This document shows positions 26,004-36,089 of a stretch of DNA of 64,000 nucleotides, piece by piece. Within the stretch, counting starts at the first letter, position 1. Each line of letters begins with the position of its first letter. This stretch comes from Burkholderiaceae bacterium. Lineage in GTDB: Bacteria; Pseudomonadota; Gammaproteobacteria; Burkholderiales; Burkholderiaceae_C. Below the pieces are notes generated by a model. That model saw only the letters and a list, made by a program, of their open reading frames with translations, was not told the DNA's origin and made no database searches. The translations under genes and the position numbers were made by a program. The stretch lies in the NCBI GenBank assembly GCA_018780645.1, contig JADMJJ010000002.1, positions 186,001-250,000 on the forward strand. Reading direction: 5' to 3'.

Positions 26004-28720
26004 AGGGCCAGCACCGCATCGCGCTGCTGGGCCATGCGCTCGGGCGGCACCGAGGTCGGTTGCTCGTCCAGCCGCGCCCGGTGCTGGGCGCGGCGCAGTT
26101 CGCGGTAGGCATCGGCCGCGGCCACGCCAACGCCAACCGGCAGCAGGCCCGCGGCCTCGGCACGCTGCAGCAGCGCGATATTGCCGGCGTTGTCCAGCAA
26201 CTCCGGGTGGGCTGCGCCATGCAGCAGCACCAGCACCTGGACGGCGAACTCGGCGTCCATCATGCCGCCGGGGCTGTGCTTGACGTCGAACAGCTCGGCA
26301 GCGATCCGGTGCGCGCCGCGCACCTTCTCGCGCATTGCCTTGACCTCGGCCTTCAGCGCGGCGGCGTCGCGGGGCGCCGTCATCACCGCGCGGCGCACGG
26401 CCTCGAAGCCGGCCGCCAGCTCGGGGCTGCCGGCACTGAAGCGGGCGCGTGTCACCGCCTGGTGCTCCCAGGTCCAGGCCACATTGCTGCCGCGGCCCTG
26501 CTGGTAGTTGGCGAATGACTGCAAGGAGGTCACCAGCAGGCCCGAGTTGCCATTGGGGCGCAGCGCGGTGTCGATGTCGAACAGCTCGCCGGCGGCGGTG
26601 CGCAGGGTCAGCCAGGTGATCAGCTTGCGCACAAAGGCACCATAGACCTCGGAGGCGCGTTCGTCCTCGTCGTCGTAGAGGAAGACCACGTCCAGGTCAC
26701 CACCGTAGCCCAGCTCCTTGCCGCCGAGCTTGCCGTAGGCAATGACGGCAAAGCGGGGCACCTCGCGGTGGCGTTGCTTGAGCCGGTCCCAGGCCCAGGT
26801 GATCGTGCATTGCAGCACCGCATCGGCCAGCGCCGAAAGCTCGTCGGCGACCTGCTCGACGCTGATGTGGTCCTCGACATCGCGCACCAGGATGCGGAAC
26901 ACCTCGGCATGGTGGGCGCGGCGCAGCGAATCGAGCAGCGCGCCCTCGTCGGCCTCGCCAGCGCGCTGCCAGGCCTTGTGGCGGGCCTCGAGGTCGGCGA
27001 CAAAGGCCGCGCCGTCGAAGCGCTCGTGCATCACCCGCTCGTCGGCCAGCTCGTCGATCACGCCCGGGTGAAGCATCAGATAGCGCATCGGCCAGCGCGC
27101 CAGGCCCAGAAGGCGCAAGAGCCGCGTCTGCACCGAGGGGCGCTCCACCAGCAGGGCCAGATAGGTCTCGCGGCGCAGCAGCGGTTCTATCCAGTCAACA
27201 AAGCGCACGGCCGCCACCATGCTGCACTGGCCCTGCTCGACGGCCTGCGCGGCGCGGGCCACCAGCTTGCCCAGGCGCAGTTTCGATTCCTCGCGCAGGC
27301 CCTGCACCTTGGGCGTCAGGGCGAGGCGCCGCACCGGCGTGGCCAGGTCCAGCGGCAGGCGTTCCAGCAGGTCTTCGGAGTCCAGCGTCGGCGGCGGGCC
27401 GCCACAGCCCTTGCAGCCACCGGCCTTGCTGGCCGGCGGGGCGTTGCCGTCGTGCAGCAGCGCGTCGAACTCCATCGCGACGATCTCGCGGATCTCGCAC
27501 AGCCTGTCGAGCAGTTCGCAAGCGTCGGCACGGCAGGTGAGCCCAAGGCTGGCGGCGATCCAGTTCAGATCGCCATCGCCGGTGGGCAGCAGATGGGTCT
27601 GCTGGTCGTCGAGGAACTGGATGCGGTGCTCGACCCGGCGCAGAAAGACATAGGCCTCGGCCAGCTTCTCGGCCGCGCTGACCTTCATCAGTCCCCGCGC
27701 GGCCAGCCGGTGCAGGGCCTTGACGGTGGAGCGGGTGCGGATCTCGGGGAACTGGCCGCCGCGCACCACCTGCAGCAGCTGCACGGTGAACTCGATCTCG
27801 CGTATGCCGCCGCGTGACAGCTTGACGTCATTGGCCCGCTCGGGCCGGCCGGCGGCGCGCTTTTGCGCCTCGTCGCGTATCTTGCGGTGCAATTGCCGCA
27901 GGCCCTCGAACACGCCGTAGTCCAGATAGCGGCGGTAGACGAAGGGCGTGACCAGATCGCGCAGGGCCAGGGCTCTGCCATTGGTGACGCTGGCCAGCGG
28001 TGCCACCACCCGACTCTTCAGCCAGGCAAAGCGCTCCCATTCGCGGCCCTGGACCAAGAAATACTCTTCCAGCATCGCCAGGCTGACCACGGCCGGGCCC
28101 GAGTTGCCATTGGGGCGCAGGGCCAGATCGACGCGGAACACATTGCCGTCGTCGGTGACGTCGCCGATCAAGGTGTACAGCCGCTTGGCGACCAGCGAGA
28201 AATACTCGTGCGCGCTGATCGACTTGGCGCCATCGGTCTGGCCGCTGTCTTCATAGACATAGATCAGGTCGATGTCGGACGAGACATTGAGCTCGCGCGC
28301 ACCCAGCTTGCCCATGCCTATGACCCAGAACTCGATCTCGCGGCCCTGGGCATCGCGCGGCACGCCGTTGACGGCGTCCTGGGCAGCCCGGGCGTCGGCC
28401 AGGGCCAGGCAGAGGCTGACCTCGGCCAAGGTGGTCATCACCAGCGTGATGTCTTCCATCGCCGCGCCGGCCTCGATGTCCAGCACCGCCAGCCGCTCCA
28501 GCACCAGATGCCGGGCCACGCGCAGGGCGGTGGCCAGCGGCCGGCCGCCGGTCTGCAGCGTGAAGACCAGGGCCTCGATGGCGGCGCGATCGGGCAGGCC
28601 CGGGGGCAGCAGGGCGAGTTCGGCTTCGTAGCGGCGACGCACCCGCTGCACGAAGCGGCTGTGCTCGGCCAGGGCGGTAGGCGTGACCGCTGCAGGGTTC
28701 GGGGGGAGGGCTGAACTCAT
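25982..28720 (-). CDS. glnE: Bifunctional glutamine-synthetase adenylyltransferase/deadenylylase
   Basis: 912 residues from the ATG at 28720 (a GTG three codons upstream also exists). GlnE adenylylates and deadenylylates glutamine synthetase in answer to PII. Two nucleotidyltransferase domains are visible: the N-terminal one with GARELNVSSDIDLIYVYED and the C-terminal one with GGKELGYGGDLDVVFLYDD. Between them, near residue 430, is a GGCKGCGGPP insertion with a CxxC. Length is close to the usual ~950. It is divergent from the giant AsmA-like gene. Confidence 0.96.
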   Translation of the reverse strand: MSSALPPNPAAVTPTALAEHSRFVQRVRRRYEAELALLPPGLPDRAAIEALVFTLQTGGRPLATALRVARHLVLERLAVLDIEAGAAMEDITLVMTTLAEVSLCLALADARAAQDAVNGVPRDAQGREIEFWVIGMGKLGARELNVSSDIDLIYVYEDSGQTDGAKSISAHEYFSLVAKRLYTLIGDVTDDGNVFRVDLALRPNGNSGPAVVSLAMLEEYFLVQGREWERFAWLKSRVVAPLASVTNGRALALRDLVTPFVYRRYLDYGVFEGLRQLHRKIRDEAQKRAAGRPERANDVKLSRGGIREIEFTVQLLQVVRGGQFPEIRTRSTVKALHRLAARGLMKVSAAEKLAEAYVFLRRVEHRIQFLDDQQTHLLPTGDGDLNWIAASLGLTCRADACELLDRLCEIREIVAMEFDALLHDGNAPPASKAGGCKGCGGPPPTLDSEDLLERLPLDLATPVRRLALTPKVQGLREESKLRLGKLVARAAQAVEQGQCSMVAAVRFVDWIEPLLRRETYLALLVERPSVQTRLLRLLGLARWPMRYLMLHPGVIDELADERVMHERFDGAAFVADLEARHKAWQRAGEADEGALLDSLRRAHHAEVFRILVRDVEDHISVEQVADELSALADAVLQCTITWAWDRLKQRHREVPRFAVIAYGKLGGKELGYGGDLDVVFLYDDEDERASEVYGAFVRKLITWLTLRTAAGELFDIDTALRPNGNSGLLVTSLQSFANYQQGRGSNVAWTWEHQAVTRARFSAGSPELAAGFEAVRRAVMTAPRDAAALKAEVKAMREKVRGAHRIAAELFDVKHSPGGMMDAEFAVQVLVLLHGAAHPELLDNAGNIALLQRAEAAGLLPVGVGVAAADAYRELRRAQHRARLDEQPTSVPPERMAQQRDAVLALWQAVFD

Positions 28721-28849
28721 GTCGCCCACAGCGCTGTGCTAGATTGATCGCGCCCGCTGCCGGGGGTCGAAGAGGGAACGGGCTCAGGGCCGGGCCGTCC
28801 ACGCGTCGGCGCTGTTGTTGTTCGTACCACTGCTGGTGCCCCCGAATTC

Positions 28850-31800
28850 ATGTCTTTGTTCACGTCCGCTCTCGCTGCCACCCGTCGCCCAGGCCGCCTG
28901 CTGCGCGCCCTGGCCCGTTGGGCGGTGGGCCTGATGTTATTGGCATGGGGCCTGGTGCTGGTGGCCTGGTTGGTGCTGCACTGGGCAATTTTGCCGCACA
29001 TCGATGACTGGCGCAGCCGCATCGAGACTCAGGCCTCGGCGGCACTAGGGCTAAAGCTGAGCATTGGCAGCATCCAGGTGCGCTCCGGCGGCTGGGTACC
29101 GGCCGTGGAAATGCGCGATCTGCGATTCTCCGACGCGCACAGCCGCGAGGTGCTGCGCCTGCCCATGGTGTCGGCCGCGCTGTCGGCCCGCTCGCTGCTG
29201 GCCTTCGAACTGCGCTTCGAGCAGTTGCTGATCGACGGCCCGCAGCTGGAGGTGCGGCGCGACAAGCAGGGCAAGATCTTCGTCGCCGGCCTGAGCCTGG
29301 ACGACAGCGACCGGGCCTCGACCGACGGCGCCGAGCTGGCCGACTGGTTCTTCAGCCAGCACGAGTTCGTCGTGCTGCGCGGCACCCTGCGCTGGCTGGA
29401 CGAGGGCCGCGACGCACCGCCGCTGAAGCTCAGCGATGTGAACCTGGTGATACGCAACGGCCTGCGCAGCCATCAGCTGCGGCTGGACGCCACGCCGCCG
29501 CCGCAATGGGGTGAACGCCTGAGCCTGCGCGGCCGCTTCACCCAGTCGCTGCTGAGGCGGCCCGGCGAGCTGCGCCACTGGAGCGGCCAGCTGCATGCCG
29601 ATCTGCCACGCGCCGATGTGCGCGAACTCAAGCGCCACGTGCAACTGCCGTTCGAGCTCAGCGAGGGCGATGGCGCGCTGCGCGCCTGGATCGACGTCAA
29701 GGAGGGCGAGGTCGTCGGTGCCACCGTCGATCTGGCCCTGCGGGCGGTGCAGATGCGGCTGGCGCCCAAGGCCGACGCGATCGATCTGGAGCAGATTCAG
29801 GGCCGCCTGGCCCTGCAACGTGACAGCAAGGGCTTGGCCGTGACGGCCACGCAGCTGGGCTTCGTCACCGGCGACGGCCTGGTCTGGCCGCGCTCAGACC
29901 TCGGCGTCAAGGTCAGGCAGGCGCGGGCCAAGGACGGCAGCCTGGGCGCCGTCAGCGGCGGCGAGTTCAGCGCCCAGCAGCTGGACCTGGCGGTGATGGC
30001 ACAGATCGGCTCGCGCCTGCCCATGGGCGAGGCGCTGCGCCAGCTGCTTGTCGAGCTGCAGGCCAAGGGCATGGCCAGCGAGGTGGCGGCGCAGTGGGAG
30101 GGGCCGCTGGACCAACCCTCGGGCTACAAGGTCAAGACCCTGCTGAGCGGCCTGAGTTTTGCATCACACCTGACCGGCGATGCCAAGGTCGCCGGCCGGC
30201 CGGGCCTGCGCAATGCAAAGCTGCAGCTCAGCGCCACCGAGCGGGGCGGTGAGGGCCGTCTGCTGATCGACCAGGGTGCACTGGAGCTGCCCGGCGTGTT
30301 CGAGGACCCGCTGGTCGAGCTCGACAAGTTCAGCGCCCAGCTGAACTGGCGCATCGACCCACAGCCCGCCGGCCAGGCGCCAAAGATCGAACTCAAGCTC
30401 AGCGATGTGAAGTTCGCCAACGCCGACGCGCATGGCGACCTGACCGCCACCTGGACCACCGGCCCCGGCACGGGCACCGGGCGCGGCGGCCGCTTTCCGG
30501 GCCTGCTGGACATGAGCGGGCGTTTGGATGAGGGCCGCGCCAGCGCCACCGCCCGCTATCTGCCGCTGCAGATCCCGGCCGACACCCGCCACTGGGTACG
30601 CGACGCGATCCAGTCCGGCAGCGCCCAGGACGCCACCTTCAAGGTGCGCGGCGATCTGTGGGACTTTCCGTTCGACGCCGGCCGCCAGGGCCAGTTTCAC
30701 ATCACCGCCAAGGCCAGGGACCTGCTGTTCGCCTATGTGCCCAGCCATGGCGCGAGCGACGGACGCCCGGCCTTCGAGTCGCCCTGGCCGGCAATGGAAA
30801 GGCTGAACGCCGATCTGGTGTTCGACCGCAGCAGCATGGAGATACGCAACGGCCGGGCACGCATCTTCGGCGTCGAGCTGTCGGGCGTGAAGGGCGGCAT
30901 ACGCGATCTGAGCCACGACGCGATGCTGGTGCTGGACGGCACCGGCCGCGGGCCGCTGAACGAGTTTCTGCGCTTTGTGCGCAGCTCGCCGGTGGCCGAG
31001 TGGACCGGGCAAGGCCTGACCCCTGCCACGGGCACCGGCCTGGCCGACCTGACACTGGGCGTGCAGATTCCGCTCAGCGACGCGGCCAGATCCACGGTCA
31101 AGGGCAGCATCGCGCTGGCCGGCAACGAGCTGCGGCTGCGCCCCGACGTGCCGGCCCTGGCGAATGCCCGGGGCCGCATCAACTTCAGCCACAAGGGCGT
31201 GAGCCTGCAGGGGGTGACGGCGCGGGCGCTCGGCGGCGATCTGGCCATCGATGGTGGCAGCCAGGCCGACGGCCATCTGCGCTTCACCGCCCAGGGCCTG
31301 GTCACGGCCGAGGCCTTGAAGCGCAGCGGCGAGCTGGGTGCGCTCTCGCGGCTGGCGCAGTCCTTCAACGGCCAGACCCAGTACCGCCTGGAGCTGGGCG
31401 TGGTGCGCGGGCTGACCGAGTTGCAACTGACGAGCAATTTGCAGGGCCTGGCGCTGGACCTGCCGGCACCGCTGCGCAAGGAGGCCGAGAGCCTGTTGCC
31501 GCTGCGCCTGCAGACCCAGCTGGCGCCGGAGTTCCGCGCCGCGGGCAGCTCGCCGCGGGACACGCTGCGCCTAGACCTGGGCAATCTGCTGCAGCTGCAG
31601 TACCAGCGCGATCTGAGCGCTGCCCAGCCACGGGTGCTGCGCGGCGTGATCGCGGTGCAGGACAGTCTGCCGACGCTGCCGCCCTCGGGCGTGCATGGAC
31701 GCGCCAATGTGGGTGCGGTCAATGTCGACGCCTGGCAGTCGCTGGCGCAGCGCGTGCTGGGCAACGGCAGCGGCACCGCCGAGGTGCTGGATGCCGGCTA

Positions 31801-32932
31801 CGCGCCGAGCGCGCTGACGCTGAAGGCCCAGGAGCTGCAGTTCAGCGGCCGCAAGCTGAACAGGCTGACGGCGACCATCAACCGCGGCTCGGCCACCACG
31901 GCCGTCGACCAGGGCCTGTGGCGCGTCAATGTCGAGGCCGAGCAACTCGGCGGCTATATCGAATACCGCGACGCACGCAGCGGCGCCGGGCGGGTCTATG
32001 CGCGCCTGGCGCGGCTGTCTCTGCCCAAGTCGGATGCCGAATCGGTGGAGAGCCTGCTCGACAGCCAGCCCAGCAGCGTGCCGGCGCTGGACATCGTCAT
32101 CGACGACTTCGAGCTGCGTGGCCTGAAGCTGGGCAAGCTGGAGGTCGAGGCTCAGCACAGCGGCGCGGCACGCGAGTGGCGGCTGAGCCGTCTGCAACTG
32201 GCTCAGCCCGATGCCACGCTCAACGCCACAGGCAACTGGACCGCCGAAACCGGCCAGGCCCGCCGCCGCGCGCAGATGGACTTCAAGATGAAGATCGCCG
32301 ATGCCGGCAATCTGCTCGAGCGCCTGGGCCTGGGCCGGGTGGTGCGCGGCGGCAAGGGCGAGATGTCGGGCCAGGTCGGCTGGCTGGGCTCACCCTTGAG
32401 CCCCGACTACCCGAGCATGACCGGCCAGGTCGCGGTGGCGCTGGACGCCGGCCAGTTCCTGAAGGCCGACCCCGGTGTCGGCCGGCTGCTGGGCGTGCTG
32501 AGCCTGCAGTCGCTGCCACGCCGCTTCACGCTGGACTTCCGGGATCTGTTCCAGGAGGGCTTTGCCTTCGACAGCTTCAGCGGCAACGTCAAGATCCAGC
32601 AGGGCCTGGCCAGCACCAACAATCTGCGCATGCGCGGCGTCTCGGCCGTGGTGCTGACCGAGGGCCAGACCGATCTGGCGCGTGAGATCCAGGACCTGCG
32701 CATCATCGTCGTGCCCGAGATCAGCGCCACCACCGCGTCGCTGGCCTATGCGGCCATCAACCCGGCCATAGGCCTGGGTACGCTGTTCGCGCAACTGCTG
32801 CTAAGAAAGCCGATGATGGCGGCCGGCACGCGCGAATTCCATGTCACCGGCAGCTGGGCCGACCCCAAGGTCGAGCGGGTGGAGCGCAAGGTCGAGGGGG
32901 CTGCCGAGGCCGCCTCCGCACCCACAAACTGA
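28850..32932 (+). CDS. YhdP/TIGR02099-type AsmA-like giant membrane protein
   Basis: 1360 residues. One N-terminal transmembrane helix (about 24-49) is followed by an enormous periplasmic beta-rich region, with the DUF3971 block in the middle (LSGRLDEGRASATARYLPLQ, then RIFGVELSGVKGGI) and an AsmA-2 type C-terminus (GRLLGVLSLQSLPRRFTLDF and AYAAINPAIGLGTLFAQLLL). YhdP-like proteins are long bridges thought to move phospholipids between inner and outer membranes. Divergent from glnE, it is followed 17 bp later by the nitrilase-family gene, a common order in Betaproteobacteria. Confidence 0.93.
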   Translation: MSLFTSALAATRRPGRLLRALARWAVGLMLLAWGLVLVAWLVLHWAILPHIDDWRSRIETQASAALGLKLSIGSIQVRSGGWVPAVEMRDLRFSDAHSREVLRLPMVSAALSARSLLAFELRFEQLLIDGPQLEVRRDKQGKIFVAGLSLDDSDRASTDGAELADWFFSQHEFVVLRGTLRWLDEGRDAPPLKLSDVNLVIRNGLRSHQLRLDATPPPQWGERLSLRGRFTQSLLRRPGELRHWSGQLHADLPRADVRELKRHVQLPFELSEGDGALRAWIDVKEGEVVGATVDLALRAVQMRLAPKADAIDLEQIQGRLALQRDSKGLAVTATQLGFVTGDGLVWPRSDLGVKVRQARAKDGSLGAVSGGEFSAQQLDLAVMAQIGSRLPMGEALRQLLVELQAKGMASEVAAQWEGPLDQPSGYKVKTLLSGLSFASHLTGDAKVAGRPGLRNAKLQLSATERGGEGRLLIDQGALELPGVFEDPLVELDKFSAQLNWRIDPQPAGQAPKIELKLSDVKFANADAHGDLTATWTTGPGTGTGRGGRFPGLLDMSGRLDEGRASATARYLPLQIPADTRHWVRDAIQSGSAQDATFKVRGDLWDFPFDAGRQGQFHITAKARDLLFAYVPSHGASDGRPAFESPWPAMERLNADLVFDRSSMEIRNGRARIFGVELSGVKGGIRDLSHDAMLVLDGTGRGPLNEFLRFVRSSPVAEWTGQGLTPATGTGLADLTLGVQIPLSDAARSTVKGSIALAGNELRLRPDVPALANARGRINFSHKGVSLQGVTARALGGDLAIDGGSQADGHLRFTAQGLVTAEALKRSGELGALSRLAQSFNGQTQYRLELGVVRGLTELQLTSNLQGLALDLPAPLRKEAESLLPLRLQTQLAPEFRAAGSSPRDTLRLDLGNLLQLQYQRDLSAAQPRVLRGVIAVQDSLPTLPPSGVHGRANVGAVNVDAWQSLAQRVLGNGSGTAEVLDAGYAPSALTLKAQELQFSGRKLNRLTATINRGSATTAVDQGLWRVNVEAEQLGGYIEYRDARSGAGRVYARLARLSLPKSDAESVESLLDSQPSSVPALDIVIDDFELRGLKLGKLEVEAQHSGAAREWRLSRLQLAQPDATLNATGNWTAETGQARRRAQMDFKMKIADAGNLLERLGLGRVVRGGKGEMSGQVGWLGSPLSPDYPSMTGQVAVALDAGQFLKADPGVGRLLGVLSLQSLPRRFTLDFRDLFQEGFAFDSFSGNVKIQQGLASTNNLRMRGVSAVVLTEGQTDLAREIQDLRIIVVPEISATTASLAYAAINPAIGLGTLFAQLLLRKPMMAAGTREFHVTGSWADPKVERVERKVEGAAEAASAPTN

Positions 32933-32949
32933 ATCAGGAGCAGGCAACA

Positions 32950-33771
32950 ATGAAGCTGGCCGCCGTTCAAATGGTCTCCACGCCCGATGTGGCGCGCAAT
33001 CTGATCAGCGCCGGGCGCCTGATCGCCGAGGCGGCGGCTCAGGGCGCGCAGCTGGTCAGCCTGCCCGAGTACTTCTGCCTGATGGGCCGGGCCGATACCG
33101 ACAAGCTGGCCATCGCCGAAGAGCCCGGCGATCTGAACGCGCCCATTCAGCAGATGCTCAGCCAGGCCGCGCATGAGCATGGGCTGTGGCTGATCGCCGG
33201 CACCTTGCCGCTGCGTACGCCCGATGTGGCCCGCGTGCGCAATGCCTGCCTGGTGTTCGCCCCCGATGGCAGCCAGGCCGCGCGCTACGACAAGATCCAT
33301 CTGTTCCGCTTCAACAACGGCCGCGAAGACTATGACGAGGGCCGCGTGCTGGAGCGAGGCGACACGCCCACCGCCGTTCAGGCCGGGCCGCTGCGCGTCG
33401 GCTTGAGCGTCTGCTACGACCTGCGTTTTCCGGAGCTGTACCGGGCGATGAGCTTTGCGCCGGGTGCCACGCCCTGCGACCTGATCAGCGTGCCGGCCGC
33501 CTTCACCTACACCACCGGCCAGGCCCACTGGGAGCTGCTGCTGCGCGCCCGCGCGGTCGAGAACCAGTGCTATGTGATCGCCGCGGCCCAGGGCGGCAAG
33601 CACGAGAACGGCCGCCGCACCTGGGGCCGCAGCATGATCATCGACCCCTGGGGCGAGGTGCTCGCCGTGCTGCCCGAGGGTGAGGGTGTGGTGGTGGCCG
33701 AGGTCGATGCGGCGCGGCTGGCGGCGGTGCGCACGCAGTTGCCGGCGCTGACGCATCGGGTGCTGCCATGA
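32950..33771 (+). CDS. Carbon-nitrogen hydrolase (nitrilase superfamily, Nit2-like amidase)
   Basis: 273 residues. The Glu-Lys-Cys catalytic triad is visible as Glu40 (SLPEYF), Lys115 (YDKIHLF) and Cys155 (SVCYDLRFPELYR). The sequence is closest in style to Nit1/Nit2 enzymes, such as those that deaminate faulty glutathione or omega-amides. It lies directly after the YhdP-like gene, and its stop overlaps the next start as ATGA. RBS-like AGGAGCAGGC precedes the start. Confidence 0.94.
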   Translation: MKLAAVQMVSTPDVARNLISAGRLIAEAAAQGAQLVSLPEYFCLMGRADTDKLAIAEEPGDLNAPIQQMLSQAAHEHGLWLIAGTLPLRTPDVARVRNACLVFAPDGSQAARYDKIHLFRFNNGREDYDEGRVLERGDTPTAVQAGPLRVGLSVCYDLRFPELYRAMSFAPGATPCDLISVPAAFTYTTGQAHWELLLRARAVENQCYVIAAAQGGKHENGRRTWGRSMIIDPWGEVLAVLPEGEGVVVAEVDAARLAAVRTQLPALTHRVLP

Positions 33772-34955
33772 GTGAAGCGGCCCTGGATGCCGCATTCGCG
33801 CTGCACCACGCCGGCCGGCTGGACGAGGCTGCTAGCGCCTACCGCGCGATCGCGCCCGACGATGCGGTGTATCTCGATGCGCTGCAATTGCTGGGCATCG
33901 TGGCAGGCCAACAGGGTAGACACGACGAGGCGGTCGAGCTGCTGACGCGGGTCACAGCGCAGCGGCCGGACTTTCTGCCGGCGCGCTCCAATCTGGGCAA
34001 TGCGCAGCTGGCTGCGGGCCAGCCAGCCGCGGCACTGGCCTGCTTCGAGGCGGTGCTGGCCGGCCAGGCCGGGGACCTATTCGCCACCCGCGGCCGTGCC
34101 CGCAGCCTGTATGCGCTGGGGCGCCTGAGCGAGGCGCTGGCCGGCTATGACGCGACCCTGGCGCTGGACCCGGGCTGCGTGATCTCGCAGATGCAGTGCG
34201 GTGATGTGCTGCTGCGCCTGGGCCGGCGCGACGAGGGCGTACAGGCGCTGCAGCGGGCGCTGGCCCTGGGCGTCGACGCGCAGCGCGCACAGCACACGCG
34301 CTTCGTACTGGCCAGCGTGGGTGAGGACGAGATGCCCCAGCAGGCGCCGGCCGCCTATGTGAAGGAGCTGTTCGACGGCTATGCCGAGGGCTTCGACCAG
34401 GCGCTGGTGCAGGAGCTGGACTACCGCACGCCGCAGCTGCTGGCCGAGTTGCTGGCCGATGAAGCGGGCGCAGCGCTGGCCGTGCTGGATCTGGGCTGCG
34501 GCACCGGCCTGTGCGGGCCCTTACTGCGGCCGCGGGCCGACCGGCTGGTGGGCGTGGACCTGTCAGAGAAAATGCTGGCCAAGGCCGGGCAGCGCGGCCT
34601 GTACGACGCGCTGGACTGCGCCGAGCTGACGGCCTGGCTGGCCGCCTGCAACGAGCGCTTCGATCTGGTCGTGGCGGCCGATGTGTTCGTCTATCTGGGC
34701 GATCTGTCGGCCGTGTTTGCCGGCGTGCGGCGGGTGCTGCGGCCGGGCGGGCGCTTCCTGTTCTCCGTCGAGGCCGCCCTGGAGGGCGAGGTGGAGCTGG
34801 GCGCCAGCCGGCGCTATCGCCACGCCCTGCCCTATCTGCAGCGGCTGGCGGCCGAGCAGGGCTTCGAACTCGTGCGAGCCGAGTCCCGCGTGCTGCGGCG
34901 CAACCTGGATGCCGATGTACAGGGACATCTGCTGCTGCTGCGCGCGGGCGCATAG
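33768..34955 (+). CDS. TPR-repeat methyltransferase
   Basis: 395 residues in two parts. Residues about 5-170 form four to five tetratricopeptide repeats (for example AAFALHHAGRLDEAASAYRA and ARSLYALGRLSEALAGYDATL). Residues about 190-395 form a class I SAM methyltransferase with motif I VLDLGCGTGLCGP and acidic motif II VGVDLSEKML. The combination suggests methylation of a protein or small molecule in a complex. The start overlaps the nitrilase-like stop. Substrate unknown. Confidence 0.9.
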   Translation: MSEAALDAAFALHHAGRLDEAASAYRAIAPDDAVYLDALQLLGIVAGQQGRHDEAVELLTRVTAQRPDFLPARSNLGNAQLAAGQPAAALACFEAVLAGQAGDLFATRGRARSLYALGRLSEALAGYDATLALDPGCVISQMQCGDVLLRLGRRDEGVQALQRALALGVDAQRAQHTRFVLASVGEDEMPQQAPAAYVKELFDGYAEGFDQALVQELDYRTPQLLAELLADEAGAALAVLDLGCGTGLCGPLLRPRADRLVGVDLSEKMLAKAGQRGLYDALDCAELTAWLAACNERFDLVVAADVFVYLGDLSAVFAGVRRVLRPGGRFLFSVEAALEGEVELGASRRYRHALPYLQRLAAEQGFELVRAESRVLRRNLDADVQGHLLLLRAGA

Positions 34956-34979
34956 CGCGCGGCGGCATACTCGCCGGCC

Positions 34980-35945
34980 ATGACGAGTGAACTCTGGATC
35001 AAGCTGCTGGTGCTGTTCGTGGTCGTGGCCATGGGCTGGACGGCCGGCCGAACCCGCCTGCTCGGCGGCGGCGACACGGTGCGTGTGCTCTCCAACCTGG
35101 CCTTCTACCTGTTCACGCCGGCACTGCTGTTCCGCGCCACCGCGCGCATCGACTTCGCCACCATGCCCTGGGGCACCCTGCTGGCCTTCTTCGGGCCGGC
35201 GGTGGTGTGGATGCTGGTCGTCTATGCCGTCAACAGGCGCAATGCGGCGCTGGAGCCGGCGGCACCTGCGGTGCGCGCCATCAGTGCCAGCTTCGGCAAC
35301 ACGGTGCAGCTGGGCCTGCCCTTCGTCGCCGCGCTGTATGGCGACCCCGGCCTGAGCATCCATGTGGCCATCATCAGCCTGCACGCGCTGACGCTGATGA
35401 GCCTGGCCACCCTGCTGGTCGAGCTGGACGTTGCCCGTGCCGCCCACCATGCGGGCCAGGGCGCTGCGCTGATGACCACCCTGGCCCAGACCGCCAGGAG
35501 CACGCTGATACACCCGGTGATTCTGCCGGTGATGGCCGGCCTGGCCTGGAACCTGCTGGGCCTGCCGATCTGGCCGCTGCTGGACGCCGGCCTGCAGATG
35601 CTGGGCTCGGCGGTGGTGCCGATGTGCCTGGTGCTGATCGGCCTGTCGCTCGCGCACTACGGCATCAAGGGCGCGGTGAACATCGCTCTGCTGCTGACCG
35701 TGGGCAAGATGCTGTGCCTGCCGCTGCTGGTGCTGGTGGTGGGCCACTGGCTGCTGGGCCAGAACGGTGTGCCGCTGGCGGTGATCGTGCTCGGCGCGGC
35801 GCTGCCGGTGGGCTCCAATGCGCTGCTGTTCGCGCAGCGCTACCAGGCCCAGGAGGCCCAGGCCACGGCGGCGATCGTGGTCTCCACCCTGGCCTTTGTG
35901 GTGATGGCGCCGGCCTGGTTGTCGGTACTGGCCTGGCTGGGCTGA
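34980..35945 (+). CDS. AEC (auxin efflux carrier) family transporter
   Basis: 321 residues with ten predicted transmembrane helices in a five-plus-five arrangement. The conserved crossover regions are FYLFTPALLFRATA in the first half and GSAVVPMCLVLIGLSLAHYG in the second. Bacterial AEC members move malonate, malate or other anions, and the substrate here is unknown. It follows the methyltransferase gene by 24 bp and may be in the same transcript. Confidence 0.93.
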   Translation: MTSELWIKLLVLFVVVAMGWTAGRTRLLGGGDTVRVLSNLAFYLFTPALLFRATARIDFATMPWGTLLAFFGPAVVWMLVVYAVNRRNAALEPAAPAVRAISASFGNTVQLGLPFVAALYGDPGLSIHVAIISLHALTLMSLATLLVELDVARAAHHAGQGAALMTTLAQTARSTLIHPVILPVMAGLAWNLLGLPIWPLLDAGLQMLGSAVVPMCLVLIGLSLAHYGIKGAVNIALLLTVGKMLCLPLLVLVVGHWLLGQNGVPLAVIVLGAALPVGSNALLFAQRYQAQEAQATAAIVVSTLAFVVMAPAWLSVLAWLG

Positions 35946-36089
35946 GCCTCACGCGGGCTCAGGCCCGCCCCGACGGGCATCGGGTGCTTGTACCTGATGA
36001 CTGTGGTTGTGCAGTTCATCGGTCGGCGCTGGCATCAGGCCTCGGCGCTGGCGACACTGCCGGCACACCACGCTGGAGACCCGGTCGAA

